From positions 88,968 to 152,967 of the forward strand of contig CAVZAB010000016.1 in the NCBI GenBank assembly GCA_963773155.1: 64,000 nucleotides of DNA, written 5' to 3'. The notes beneath the pieces are model-generated. The model saw only the letters and a program-made list of their open reading frames with translations. It did not search any database and was not told the origin of the DNA. A program made the translations under genes and the position numbers. This DNA is from CAVZAB01 sp963773155. Its GTDB lineage: Bacteria; Pseudomonadota; Alphaproteobacteria; Rhizobiales; Beijerinckiaceae. Shown here piece after piece: positions 42,816 to 52,160 of this stretch (within the stretch, counting starts at the first letter, position 1; each line of letters opens with the position of its first letter).

Positions 42816-43835
42816 CTATTCGGTCAGGCCCGCGCCATGCGGCACCGGCTGACCCTCGCGCAAATGACGGCCGAAATCAACTTCGCTCAAGTCCGGTTCG
42901 ATCTTGTCGGACACAGCGGCTCGGGCGATCAATTCGTCGAAGGGAATTGAGGTGTCGACGGCGCCGGCTTCGTAAGCAAAGGACGGCAAATAGCCGTTGA
43001 GAAAGATCCGCCAGTCGAGCGAAACGCTCGGCACAACGGCCTTCAGCAGCGTGAAGATCGTCGTCGTGCAATTGGTGGTGAGCGTGTTGTAGAAGCGCGG
43101 GTTGACGGCCAGATCATTGGCCTCATCGACATAGCCGACGAGAAGCGCGCGCGCCGATTGCGGTGTCGAGCGCAGACGGAAAATGCGGACATCTTCCTTG
43201 TTTGCTTTGCGCAACGACAAAAGGTCGCGCTCATCGGCAGCGATGAAGACGAGTTCGTACTGCCTGAAGAATCCGGCGATGGCCGAATATTCCTCCTGCC
43301 GATCGCGCCGGATTTCAATCGAAAAATCGATATGCCGGCCATCGTCAAAACCAAAGCTCATTATCGTATGGGCGATGGCCGGCCCGTTCCAATAGACCAG
43401 AAACAGGTCGACGGAGCCGAGTTTCGACAGATCGTAGGTCCGGGTCTCCCAACGCTCCGTAAAATCCGTGGCTGTTCGCCATGTGAAATTGCGGACGTTC
43501 TCCAGCGTCAATGTATCGCCATCGATGCTGCCGGTAACACCATGGGCGACATCGCCAGCCCAGTCCCTGTCGGCAGCGGGCTTCAACGTTGTCCACCAGA
43601 GCAAGACGGCGCCGAGCGCCATCAGATAGCCGAGCCCGAGCCGCCGGTGAGCACGCCAGAACACAGCGATGAACGCGATCAGTGCCAGAAAGTCCAGAAC
43701 GGCGATCAAGCCGTAGCGCATGTAATCGGGCGCCGGCAGCTGGAACCACAGCGCGAAACTAGCCCAAACCGCCGAACCGACGCAGGCAAGCGCCAAGGGC
43801 ACGAGTATCAGGCTGCGGATGATCCGGCCGATCAT
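42816..43835 (-). CDS. DUF4105 membrane protein
   Basis: 339 residues. Three N-terminal membrane segments (LILVPLALACVGSAVWASFA, LIAVLDFLALIAFIAVFW, LGYLMALGAVLLWW) are followed by a periplasmic domain. That domain contains DLFLVYWNGPAIAHTIMSFG, FSIEIRRDRQEEYSAIAGFF and RFYNTLTTNCTTTIFTLLKA, matching DUF4105. The conserved Cys-Thr and His positions suggest a protease-like fold in this family, but activity is unproven. It lies 61 bp from the DUF900 gene, same strand. Confidence 0.82.
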   Translation of the reverse strand: MIGRIIRSLILVPLALACVGSAVWASFALWFQLPAPDYMRYGLIAVLDFLALIAFIAVFWRAHRRLGLGYLMALGAVLLWWTTLKPAADRDWAGDVAHGVTGSIDGDTLTLENVRNFTWRTATDFTERWETRTYDLSKLGSVDLFLVYWNGPAIAHTIMSFGFDDGRHIDFSIEIRRDRQEEYSAIAGFFRQYELVFIAADERDLLSLRKANKEDVRIFRLRSTPQSARALLVGYVDEANDLAVNPRFYNTLTTNCTTTIFTLLKAVVPSVSLDWRIFLNGYLPSFAYEAGAVDTSIPFDELIARAAVSDKIEPDLSEVDFGRHLREGQPVPHGAGLTE

Positions 43836-43896
43836 GGCCCAACCAGCCGTTGGCCGCTTGGCCTAAGTGGGCCTAACAAAACGGCCGGTCGCCGCC

Positions 43897-45222
43897 TCAT
43901 TGCAGCTTCGGCGGTGCTTTGATCGCCGAATGCGGTTCACTCGTTTGCGACGTTTCCACCGGCAATGTCTGTTCGACGTCATCCTTGACCTGGCTGAGAC
44001 GCTCGCCCAGCGTTTCGCGGGTCCGGCCATCGATAATGGCGAGCGGCGCGGTCACGGTCAGCGCCGCCGCCGTGCCGATGGCGGAGCCGGCACCGGCCGC
44101 CGCATAGCCGATCCGCTCGCCAATCCCCAGATGGGTGTCGGTCAGGCTTTGCCCCTCGACCAGCCGCTGTCCGATGATTTGCACCACTTCGGGGCTTTCG
44201 GCAAATTTCGAATGGTTCGAAGTATCGCCGGACTTGAGCTTCGTCAAATCGATCACGGTAATGTGCTGCTCTTCGAAAAAGCTGCGGTAGGGATCCATTT
44301 CCGGATTGATCGCACCAAGGCGCGCCGTACTGCCCCAGATCCGTTTCGAGACGGCCAGCGCGCGATCGTCCTGGGAGGCAAACAGAGTGAATTTCGGACG
44401 CGGCTGGTCGATTGCCTCGATTTGCGTGCCGAACACGTCGACGTCGACGTCGGGCGCCGCCAGCATGACATTGGCGATTTTGCGGGGAATGCCTTTGTTG
44501 CGGATCGACATTTGCCGGAGCGCCTCGAGTGTCACCCAATTGCCCATCGAATGCGCCAAAATCGAAATTTCGCCGACCCGCGGATCGCGGGCGAGGCGTT
44601 GCAGGACACGCTCGAGCGAATTGCGCGAATAATTGGCGCTTTCGCGATCATACGTATAGGCGAGGAGACTGCCGCGCGATGGCCAGGTGAACAGCAGCGG
44701 CACCACTGGTGATTTGGAATCGTTGATGATCTGGGCAAACCGGTAGACGGCTTCCTCGAAGGTCGTATTGTACCCGTGAATGAAGATCAGGACCCGGTGC
44801 TTGGGTGTCCTGGCGAGCCGCTCGTGGAACCGCGCCTCGGCTTGCGCAAGATCGAGACGGTCGACCCGCAATGTCACGAATTCCTTGGTCGGGTCGCCCG
44901 GCGGCGAATTCGGCCATTGCACCTCGCCGATTTCGCGGGCCGAATCCGGCGGGACCGAGATCCCAATATCGGCGAAGGCCAGTGCCGGCCCCCGTTCGCC
45001 ATTAAAGATTTCGCCTTGCTCCGCGAGATTTGGCATCCGGGTCGTGGCCACCAGGAGATCGACCTTGTTGGTCCCGTTCACCGGCTCGCCGATCGCAACA
45101 AGCATGCCGTGCGGCCGGCCGGCGCAGCCGGCGAGCGCGAGCCCAAGGCAGACAAGAATGCCGGCGAGCCGGCAGGCTGGTGGCGCGCGTGCAATCGGGC
45201 CATTGTCGCACCATCCGATCAA
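43897..45222 (-). CDS. Lipoprotein alpha/beta hydrolase (DUF900 family)
   Basis: 441 residues. The lipobox GILVCLGLALAGC predicts lipid anchoring. The hydrolase core has VLIFIHGYNTTFEEA (oxyanion region), LLFTWPSRGS and the nucleophile elbow ILAHSMGNWV. The C-terminal extension carries a small glycine-rich hydrophobic part (GYAAAGAGSAIGTAAALTV). The start is a TTG at 45222, needed to keep the signal sequence, with a GGGGAG site immediately before it; it is therefore uncertain. A periplasmic lipase/esterase role is inferred from the family. Confidence 0.8.
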   Translation of the reverse strand: MIGWCDNGPIARAPPACRLAGILVCLGLALAGCAGRPHGMLVAIGEPVNGTNKVDLLVATTRMPNLAEQGEIFNGERGPALAFADIGISVPPDSAREIGEVQWPNSPPGDPTKEFVTLRVDRLDLAQAEARFHERLARTPKHRVLIFIHGYNTTFEEAVYRFAQIINDSKSPVVPLLFTWPSRGSLLAYTYDRESANYSRNSLERVLQRLARDPRVGEISILAHSMGNWVTLEALRQMSIRNKGIPRKIANVMLAAPDVDVDVFGTQIEAIDQPRPKFTLFASQDDRALAVSKRIWGSTARLGAINPEMDPYRSFFEEQHITVIDLTKLKSGDTSNHSKFAESPEVVQIIGQRLVEGQSLTDTHLGIGERIGYAAAGAGSAIGTAAALTVTAPLAIIDGRTRETLGERLSQVKDDVEQTLPVETSQTSEPHSAIKAPPKLQ

Positions 45223-45267
45223 CTCCCCGATTGATGCCCGTCAACGCAGCGGCCTCCATACGCAAAA

Positions 45268-46205
45268 TCATTCGTCCACGAGTGTCCAGGTCTTGTCCGG
45301 ATTATAGCGGAGGATTTCAGCCGCGAGCTTTTCGGTCGCTGGTCCGAGATCTTTTGGTAGATGCGGCCTTGCTGATTGCAGATGAAACTCATAACGCCGG
45401 TGGCGCCCCATTCGGCCGGATAGGCGATCAGACCGACGCCAACGAGCAAGCGGCCATTGATCTTATAGTCGAAGGCGCCGCCCGGGGCCGCTGGTCCCTG
45501 GCGGGTCAGGATCCGAAACAGGTAGCCGTTGTAGGGGCTGTGATCGCCGGCCGCACGCTTGTCAAGCCCGGCATCAACCAACCTCGTCCCGAGCGGGCTC
45601 ATATCGCTCAATTTCTCGGCTGGCCAGTACAAGCCATCGTGTTTGCCTGGCGTGCTCAGGAAACGCTGGGCATATTGCTGCACCTCGTCGCCGTCGCGGA
45701 TATCCCGGAAATATTCGCGCTGCGCCTCGATGAAGGCCCGGCAGGCCTCGATGGCACTCAATTCGTTCTCACCAATCCGCCGGTCCTGAATTTCGGTTTT
45801 GCCGGCGGCGAGATCGAACAGCCATTGATCCCCCTGCTTGACGATCGGCACCGGAAATGGCCAGCGCCCGCTACCCAAAACCAGAATCCGGGTGGTGTCG
45901 TTCGGCGCCTGCAATTCGGTGGCGTCGTCGGCCGCGGCAATAAATTTCTCGGCCCGCCGTCGGTCCTCTTGATCATCCCCCGAGAGCAGGATCTCGCGCG
46001 CGCCTTCGCCAAAAATCCGGGTGAGCGAGCCCGGTTCGTGCTGCTTGGCAGCGCTGACCAAAGAATTGACGGCCGCCTCCGGCGTCGCAAAATGCTCCTG
46101 GGCCACGGCCGCATGGGCGAGACCGAGAGCAAACAGGCATGAGGCGATGCCGCTAGCCCATCGAGCGCGGAACAAACCTGAAGAATGCATCATAGTCTTT
46201 CCCAT
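45268..46205 (-). pseudogene. DUF2950 secreted protein with a C-terminal frameshift
   Basis: From the ATG at 46205 the gene encodes a signal peptide (FALGLAHAAVAQEH) and a DUF2950 domain: FATPEAAVNSLVSAA, GDQWLFDLAAGKTEIQDRRI, NGYLFRILTRQGPAAPGGAF and AYPAEWGATGVMSFICNQQG. Near 45350 the frame changes. In the written frame the protein runs on to 45219 with unlike sequence, whereas restoring one base gives GRIYQKDLGPATEKLAAEIL and the family-like end KTWTLVDE at 45268. DUF2950 and DUF3300 genes are frequent neighbours, as here. The function is unknown. Confidence 0.75.
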
Positions 46206-46229
46206 CGTAGCGCGAAGATCGGCCTCAAC

Positions 46230-47876
46230 CTATCGATGTCTGAATCCACCGCCACCGCCACCGCCACCGCCGCCGCGAAAGCCGCCTCCCCCGCCGCCGC
46301 GGCCACCACCCATGGGCGTTGGCCGCATGCCACCTCCTCCAATCCCGGCACCGCCGGGCGGTCGAAACTGCTGAGCGGGCCCCATCTGCATCCGGCTTGC
46401 CGCGCCGCGATTGGCGACGGAGCCAGCGGCCTGACCCATATTGATGCCGCTGAAGGCGGTATCGCGGGTGGGCACGCGTGCACTCGGCGCCTGTGGTCTC
46501 GGGCTTGGCCGCTGGGCGGGCTTGGCCTGCGCCGGTTGCGTCGTCGGCCGATTGGCGCCGGCGCCCGGCTTGGCCCCGCCGCCGACCTGGCCAGGCAGAG
46601 TGGTTGCAGCGCCGCCGGGTTTTGCCGGCCGGTTGCCGCCTGGGGGACGGCCGGCGCCCTGACCGACCTGGCCAGGCAAAGTCGCTGCGCCACCGCCGGG
46701 TTTTCCCGACCCGCCTGGCGGTCCATTGGCGCTGCCCGGCTTGCGCCCGGGGCCTTGGCCCACTTGAGCGGGCAGAGTTGTTGCGCCGCCGCTCTGGCCG
46801 GGGCGATTGCCGGCGCCGCTACCGGGTCGGTTCGCCGCCAGTCCAGGCTTAGAGCCCTGACCCGGATGATATTTGCCGGGATCGGGGCGCCACGGCTTGG
46901 TGTTGCCGATTACATTGTTGCCATTACCGATATTGCCGCTGCCAATGTTGTTGCCGCTGCCGATATTGATAGTGTTGCCGCCGCCAACATTGATGTTGCC
47001 GCCCGGCGGCCGTACGCCACCGGGATAGCCCGGATAGCCCGGCCGGTAGCCCGGATAGCCCGGGCCTGGAAGGCCCGGCCGATAGCCAGGATAGCCCGGC
47101 CAGCGCGGCGGATAGACCCAACCGCGCCCCCAATCCCAGGAACTGTTGATCGCCGCGCCGACCGCCACGGCCGTGCCGAAGGCAAACAGCGGGGCCGCTA
47201 GATTATAATTGGTCACGGCAGCCGGATCATAGACGACCAAAGGATCGTATTGCGGCACATAGATCACTTCCGGATCGGCCGATTCGATAGCGATGAAATT
47301 GCGGTTGTCCTGCTGCTGGACAATAATTTTCTGCTGCTTGGTGGATTTCAGCGCGCCGGCCTTCTGGGCCTGCTGGCGCAAGGTCTGGATTGTATTGGCA
47401 ACATCCTGCGGCTGGTTGACAAAGGCGTCGCCGAGATCGCTCGTCCAGTCGAGATCCTCGCTCATCTTGCGGATGATGTCGGGAAAGCGCACCATCGCCT
47501 TGACGGTCGGGTCCCAGGTCTGTGCGTCGGCGCCGCTGAAGTCCCCCTTGGCAACAGCCGCCTTGTTGCGGCTCAGCCAGCGATCAGCTTGGACGATGTC
47601 GAGCGGATAGGCCGAGGCCGGCAACAATTGCGCCAACAATGCGTCGGGATAAAGCGCGACAGGCGCGAGCAGCTTGTCGAGGTCGGTCTGGGTGAAGGCC
47701 GGCTGTTCGGGGCCAGCTTCAGCACCAGCCGCGGCGGCATCCTGTGCGGCCGGCGCTTCGGCGCCCTGCGCCGTCTGGGCGCAGGCCGGCATGGCCCCGC
47801 TCGCGGCCGCCAAGAGTACCGCCAGAACGAAGCCATCGCGAGCCAACCGGGTTCGCGATCGAAAACCACCAGCCAT
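46230..47876 (-). CDS. DUF3300 secreted protein with Gly/Pro-rich tail
   Basis: 548 residues from the ATG at 47876, with GGAGA about 7 bases upstream. The signal peptide is followed by the DUF3300 domain: FTQTDLDKLLAPVALYPDAL, LAQLLPASAYPLDIV, VKAMVRFPDIIRKMSEDLDW and EVIYVPQYDPLVVYDP. The second half is low complexity: GYPGYRP repeats, an NIGSGN-type Asn/Gly stretch, Lys/Pro/Gly-rich segments and a C-terminal GGGGG run ending FRHR. It is probably a periplasmic or surface protein linked with the DUF2950 product. Confidence 0.85.
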   Translation of the reverse strand: MAGGFRSRTRLARDGFVLAVLLAAASGAMPACAQTAQGAEAPAAQDAAAAGAEAGPEQPAFTQTDLDKLLAPVALYPDALLAQLLPASAYPLDIVQADRWLSRNKAAVAKGDFSGADAQTWDPTVKAMVRFPDIIRKMSEDLDWTSDLGDAFVNQPQDVANTIQTLRQQAQKAGALKSTKQQKIIVQQQDNRNFIAIESADPEVIYVPQYDPLVVYDPAAVTNYNLAAPLFAFGTAVAVGAAINSSWDWGRGWVYPPRWPGYPGYRPGLPGPGYPGYRPGYPGYPGGVRPPGGNINVGGGNTINIGSGNNIGSGNIGNGNNVIGNTKPWRPDPGKYHPGQGSKPGLAANRPGSGAGNRPGQSGGATTLPAQVGQGPGRKPGSANGPPGGSGKPGGGAATLPGQVGQGAGRPPGGNRPAKPGGAATTLPGQVGGGAKPGAGANRPTTQPAQAKPAQRPSPRPQAPSARVPTRDTAFSGINMGQAAGSVANRGAASRMQMGPAQQFRPPGGAGIGGGGMRPTPMGGGRGGGGGGFRGGGGGGGGGGFRHR

Positions 47877-48187
47877 TCGTGTCTCCGTCCGCCGCCAAAA
47901 CTGCAACGCGGCATTATCAGCGGTCGCGGGGATCACGACCTCATTCTGCCTCAAGACCGCACGGACGGCCGATAGGCGAAAATTCGACTTCATCGGCAAT
48001 TCCGTGGCAATCCCTCGAGGCGCCGGAGCTTAGGCCTATTGGTGGCGCCTGCTGAAGCGCCGAATCCGCCACCGCCATGTTTGGCGAGGGATGTTGCCGG
48101 CGGAGCACACACGACAACAATCGAACAATCTTGCTCGCCCGTCAGCCGGCTCAATACCACCCGAGCCGGCCACCGGATCGTACTATT
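47877..48187 (-). other. Intergenic stretch upstream of the DUF3300 gene
   Basis: 311 bp without a supported gene. It should contain the promoter of the DUF3300/DUF2950 operon on the minus strand. No distinctive repeat was found. Confidence 0.35.
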
Positions 48188-48493
48188 TCAGGCCTTCTGG
48201 CCCGCCATCATGTTCCTGATGAGGCCGACGATTGCCGTCACCACAGCCCCGCTCACGCCGCCACCGACGAGCTGGCCGAGGATCGCGCCAATATCAAAGC
48301 CGCCGCTCGCCGAACCGGCGAGCGCCGGGATGAGGCTGCCAAGTATCGACCACCCACCGGCGCCCCCCAAAGCACCCGCAATCGTATTTCCGAGTGGCCC
48401 GAGATTGATATTCTTGAGCACGCCGCCCAGGGCATTGCCGCCGATGGCGCCGCCGATGAGCTGGATGATCAGGTTGATTATCGTTGCGGACAA
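48188..48493 (-). CDS. Small glycine-rich hydrophobic protein
   Basis: 101 residues, MSATIINLIIQLIGGAIGGN followed by repeated Gly-rich hydrophobic segments (GGVLKNINLGPLGNTIAGAL, ILGQLVGGGVSGAVVTAIVG). There is no signal peptide of normal form; the whole protein could insert into a membrane. Conserved-looking but not assigned to a named family. Confidence 0.6.
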   Translation of the reverse strand: MSATIINLIIQLIGGAIGGNALGGVLKNINLGPLGNTIAGALGGAGGWSILGSLIPALAGSASGGFDIGAILGQLVGGGVSGAVVTAIVGLIRNMMAGQKA

Positions 48494-48658
48494 TACTGCC
48501 TCCTCGGCACCCCGTTTTCGCAGCGGCCTGGTCGACGGGGTCTATCGCCATTGGCGCGACTCAGGCGCCGAACGATACGGCAAAACGGTTGATAGTACCA
48601 TTGGACAGGGTGCAATCGATGCAATCGACCGCTCAGAGGCTGAAATCAGCCGATCTTC

Positions 48659-49065
48659 CTAGCGCCAGCAAAGATCCCAAAAGCCGTTGCGGCGCGATGC
48701 ATCGGTATAATACCAGCAATAATTCGGGCCGGGCGGCTGGCCGGCCCAGGAGGCAGCGGCCGCCGCGCTGATCACGCCGATCGCAAACCGGCCGCGATGG
48801 CGCCCACGGGCTGCCACCACATGTTGGCGGGTCGGAAGCCCGGGCCGACGATGACCGGGCCGTGATAGCCAAGCCCGGGTGGCCGGCCGGGATAGCCGGG
48901 CCGATAACCAGGCGGGCGCACACCACCGACCGGCGGGCGAACGCCGCCGGGCGGTCCATGCATGCCGCCGCCGGGCGGTCGGTGCATGCCGCCGTGATGG
49001 CCGCCACCAGGATGGATCCGCACCAAATCAACCGACGCCCCAGTCCCGACAGCCGCCGGCGGCAT
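48659..49065 (-). pseudogene. Small secreted Pro/Gly/His-rich protein, frameshifted near the C-terminus
   Basis: The sequence VRIHPGGGHHGGMHRPPGGG, RPPGYRPGYPGRPPGLGYHG and FRPANMWWQPVGAIAAG is followed by an early stop. Restoring one A in the AAA run at 48785-48787 continues as FAIGVISAAAAASWAGQPPG and YYTDASRRNGFWDLCWR, a typical end of small alphaproteobacterial surface proteins. A signal-like segment (FAIAIAASLSVDQGLALP) lies upstream of 49065 without a clear start codon, so the true start may lie further up near 49150. Confidence 0.5.
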
Positions 49066-49584
49066 GACCGGAAGGGCCAGGCCCTGGTCGACGGAGAGGC
49101 TCGCCGCAATGGCAATGGCGAAGACCCGGCCGGCGGCCGGCGAAAAAAGGCTCTGCCGGGGGTTGCGGCCGAACTTGAAGGCTCATCGAGACCTAGCAAT
49201 CCAATTGGCTTTCGTTCATCATTGCCGTGGATCAAGGCCAATGACGAGTGCCGGTCCGATAGGTCGCCGATGCCCGTAGCCCGCGCATTCACTTCGGTTC
49301 TCAACCGCTTCGAGACTCATGTCCCAATGGAGTGATTCTGCCCGGTCGACGCCTTGAACGTGCGACTCCTCAAGATCCGTCCCCGCCAACCAGACCCGTG
49401 TGTTGCCATGGCTGTTTTTTGTCCATCAAGGCCCAATCCGGATCGCATAGATTTGCAAGCCCAGCCCTTCGACGGCTGGGCCGATGTTCGGGCTCGCTGG
49501 TAGCATCGATGCGCCAGTCCCTTGGTCTGTCCTGCGAGCCCGCGGCCGTCAACGCTCGACCTTCGACCCTCGCGGGGGATTGCC
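49066..49584. other. Leader region of the glycosyltransferase operon
   Basis: 519 bp between the divergent small-protein gene and the glycosyltransferase operon. The left part probably encodes the N-terminus of the small secreted protein. The right part should contain the operon promoter and holds a strong hairpin. No other gene was seen. Confidence 0.45.
49459..49481 (+). other. Stem-loop in the leader of the glycosyltransferase operon
   Basis: A perfect 8-bp stem (GCCCAGCC / GGCTGGGC) with a 7-base loop about 100 bp before the first glycosyltransferase start. No T-run follows, so it is not a simple terminator. Confidence 0.45.
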
Positions 49585-50889
49585 ATGAGCGCTAACTCCG
49601 AGCCGACAAATCCGACGCTTACCATGCTTTCGTCTGACTGGCGCGAGAGCGATTCCGGCCTCGACGCGCCGCGCCGGCTCGATGACATCCGCGTCCTGAT
49701 GTACAGTCATGACACGTTCGGACTTGGCCACTTGCGTCGCTGCCGCGCCGTCGCCCACGCGCTCGTCGAGCGCTTCAAGGGCATCCATGTCCTGATCATC
49801 TCCGGGTCGCCGATCGCCGGGGCCTTCGATTTTCGTGCCCGCGTCGATTTCGTGAAGATCCCGAGCGTCATCAAGCTTTACAATGGCGAATATACGTCGA
49901 TCGGCCAGCATATTGATCTGCATGAGACCATGGCATTGCGGCGCTCGCTGATCATGGAGACCGCACGCTCGTTCCACCCCCATATGATTATCGTTGACAA
50001 GGAGCCACTCGGCCTGCGTGGCGAACTCGAACAGACTTTGGCCTTTCTAAAGGCGCAGGGTTGCGCGCTGGTGCTCGGCATGCGCGAGGTCATGGACGCG
50101 CCCAATTTGCTTGCCGCCGAATGGGCGAAGAACGACATATTCCGCAAGATCAATCATCTGTACGACTACATCTGGATCTACGGCCCTCCGAACTTCTGGG
50201 ATCCATTGGTCAATTTCGAAGTGCCGGCCTCGCTCAAGCGACGCATGTTCTGGACCGGCTATCTGCGCCGCGAAGTACCGACCTCTCTCAATGCGCACGA
50301 AATCGACCTTGCCGACGATGCGCTGCTGGTGACCGTCGGCGGCGGCGGCGACGGTGCCCAGCTGATGCGCCAGGTGCTCGGTGCCTATGAGGCGGCGCCC
50401 GAACTTCTGCAGCCCTCCGTCTTGACGCTCGGGCCGTTCATGCAGAACGAGGAGCGCAATGAGATCCGTCAGCGCGCCGGCCTCCTGCCGGCCGTCAAGG
50501 TCATCGATTTTGATGCCCATTTCGAAAGGCTCATACGCGGCTCGGCGGCGGTCGTCAGCATGGGCGGCTACAACACTTTTTGCGAGATTTTGTCGCTCGA
50601 CAAAAGGGCGCTGCTGGTGCCCCGCGTCAATCCGCGCGAGGAACAGCTCATCCGTGCCCGTCGCGCCGCCGAACTCGGCCTGGTCGACATGCTGCATCCT
50701 GATCAGGCCGAAAACCCCGAGCTAATGGCCGCAGCGCTTCGCCGCCTGGCCAAGCGTCCGCTGCCCTCCGCGCATGGCGCGAGCGAAATGCTCGACGGCC
50801 TGAACCGGGTCTGCGACCTCCTCAACGAGCATTTTCGCGACCGCGCGTGGGTCGGCCTCGAACGGCGGAAACGGGCGCCCGATTCATGA
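49585..50889 (+). CDS. Glycosyltransferase, GT28/MurG-like (GT-B fold), first gene of a three-gene operon
   Basis: 434 residues from the ATG at 49585, with GGGGG about 6 bases upstream. After a short hydrophilic leader the N-terminal GT-B domain begins VLMYSHDTFGLGHLRRCRAV, where GLGHLRR is the MurG-like acceptor-loop motif. The C-terminal half has LLVTVGGGGDGAQLMRQVL and the donor-binding VVSMGGYNTFCEILS, then PREEQLIRARRAAELGL. It should transfer a sugar to a lipid or glycan acceptor. It overlaps the next gene as ATGA. Confidence 0.83.
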   Translation: MSANSEPTNPTLTMLSSDWRESDSGLDAPRRLDDIRVLMYSHDTFGLGHLRRCRAVAHALVERFKGIHVLIISGSPIAGAFDFRARVDFVKIPSVIKLYNGEYTSIGQHIDLHETMALRRSLIMETARSFHPHMIIVDKEPLGLRGELEQTLAFLKAQGCALVLGMREVMDAPNLLAAEWAKNDIFRKINHLYDYIWIYGPPNFWDPLVNFEVPASLKRRMFWTGYLRREVPTSLNAHEIDLADDALLVTVGGGGDGAQLMRQVLGAYEAAPELLQPSVLTLGPFMQNEERNEIRQRAGLLPAVKVIDFDAHFERLIRGSAAVVSMGGYNTFCEILSLDKRALLVPRVNPREEQLIRARRAAELGLVDMLHPDQAENPELMAAALRRLAKRPLPSAHGASEMLDGLNRVCDLLNEHFRDRAWVGLERRKRAPDS

Positions 50890-52160
50890 GCGCCGACCGC
50901 GTTCTGTTTCTGCTCAAGGGCTATCCACGGCTTTCCGAAACCTTCATCGCGCAGGAGATCCTGGCCCTCGAACTAGCCGGAATGGACATTGCCATCGCCG
51001 CCATGCGCAGGCCGACCGATCGGCGTGTCCACGCGATCCACCGCGACATCAAGGCTGCCGTCCTCTATCTGCCGGAATATCTGCACCACGAACCCCTGCG
51101 GGTCTGCCGGGCCCTTTTCGTAGGCCTGCTCCGGCGCCGTTGCGGCCGCGCCCTCGTCGCCTTCGGACGGGATCTGCGCCATGATTTCAGCCGCAACCGG
51201 TTGCGCCGGTTCGGACAGGCCTTCGTGCTGGCCAACGAATTGCCGCCGGCAATCGGCCAAATCCACGCTCATTTCATTCACACGCCCGCCAGCGTCGCCC
51301 GCTACACAAGTCTCCTCACCGGCCTGCCCTGGTCCTGCTCGGCGCATGCCAAGGATATCTGGACGTCGCCCGACTGGGACTTGAAGGGCAAGCTCGCCTC
51401 GGCGCGGTTCGCCGTGACTTGCACCGCCGCTGGCCAACAGAAACTAAACCCGCTGGCTCCCGCCGAGCGGCCGGTGCGCCTCGTCTACCACGGCCTCGAT
51501 CTTGCCAGGTTCGCGCTGATCGCAACCCCATCGAACGACCGCGACGGCGCCAGTTCCGACGGCGAGGTCCGCTTGCTCACGGTCGGACGGGCGGTGCCAA
51601 AAAAGGGCCTCGACATCCTCCTCGAGGCGCTTGCTCGCCTGCCCGCCGATCTGCATTGGCACTGGACCCATATCGGCGGCGGCGAACAGCTCGATCCTTT
51701 GCAGCGCTTGGCCAAAGCACGCCAGATCGATCAAAGAATCAGCTGGCGCGGGCCACAAGACCAGGATGTCGTCCTTGCCCATTACCGCGCTTCTGATGTC
51801 TTCGTCCTGCCCTGCCGGGTCGCCGACGATGGCGATCGCGATGGTCTGCCGAACGTCCTTGTCGAGGCCCAGAGCCAATCGCTGGCCTGCCTGTCCTCGC
51901 CGATTTCGGGCGTCCCCGAACTGATCGCCAACGAGGTATCGGGTCTGCTGGTGCCGCCGAACGATGCCGCAGCCCTGGCTGCCGCGCTCGAACGTCTTGC
52001 CCGCGATCCGAAGCTGCGCCAGCGCCTCGGCGCCGAAGGCGCCCGCCGCGTGCATCAGGGTTTCGGCCATGGCAAGGCGGTTGTGCAGCTTCTGGCGCTG
52101 TTTCAAAGCCCCGGCAATTCCGACCCTGCGGCGTTCGCCCAATCCGGCGCGCCGGCATGA
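50886..52160 (+). CDS. Glycosyltransferase family 4 (GT-B) protein
   Basis: 424 residues. The N-terminus is VLFLLKGYPRLSETFIAQEI, a pattern common in exopolysaccharide GT4 enzymes. HAHFIHTPASVARY is the acceptor side. The C-terminal domain has LLTVGRAVPKKGLDILLEAL, and the donor site around DGLPNVLVEAQSQSLACLSS and SGVPELIANEVSGLLVPPND, including the E-x7-E region. Overlap with both neighbours (ATGA) indicates coupled translation. Confidence 0.9.
   Translation: MSADRVLFLLKGYPRLSETFIAQEILALELAGMDIAIAAMRRPTDRRVHAIHRDIKAAVLYLPEYLHHEPLRVCRALFVGLLRRRCGRALVAFGRDLRHDFSRNRLRRFGQAFVLANELPPAIGQIHAHFIHTPASVARYTSLLTGLPWSCSAHAKDIWTSPDWDLKGKLASARFAVTCTAAGQQKLNPLAPAERPVRLVYHGLDLARFALIATPSNDRDGASSDGEVRLLTVGRAVPKKGLDILLEALARLPADLHWHWTHIGGGEQLDPLQRLAKARQIDQRISWRGPQDQDVVLAHYRASDVFVLPCRVADDGDRDGLPNVLVEAQSQSLACLSSPISGVPELIANEVSGLLVPPNDAAALAAALERLARDPKLRQRLGAEGARRVHQGFGHGKAVVQLLALFQSPGNSDPAAFAQSGAPA

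Noticed and set aside
46250..46320. CCGCCACCG-type repeats taken as a regulatory or CRISPR-like repeat
   Set aside because: They are the coding repeats of the poly-Gly tail of the DUF3300 protein; no spacers.
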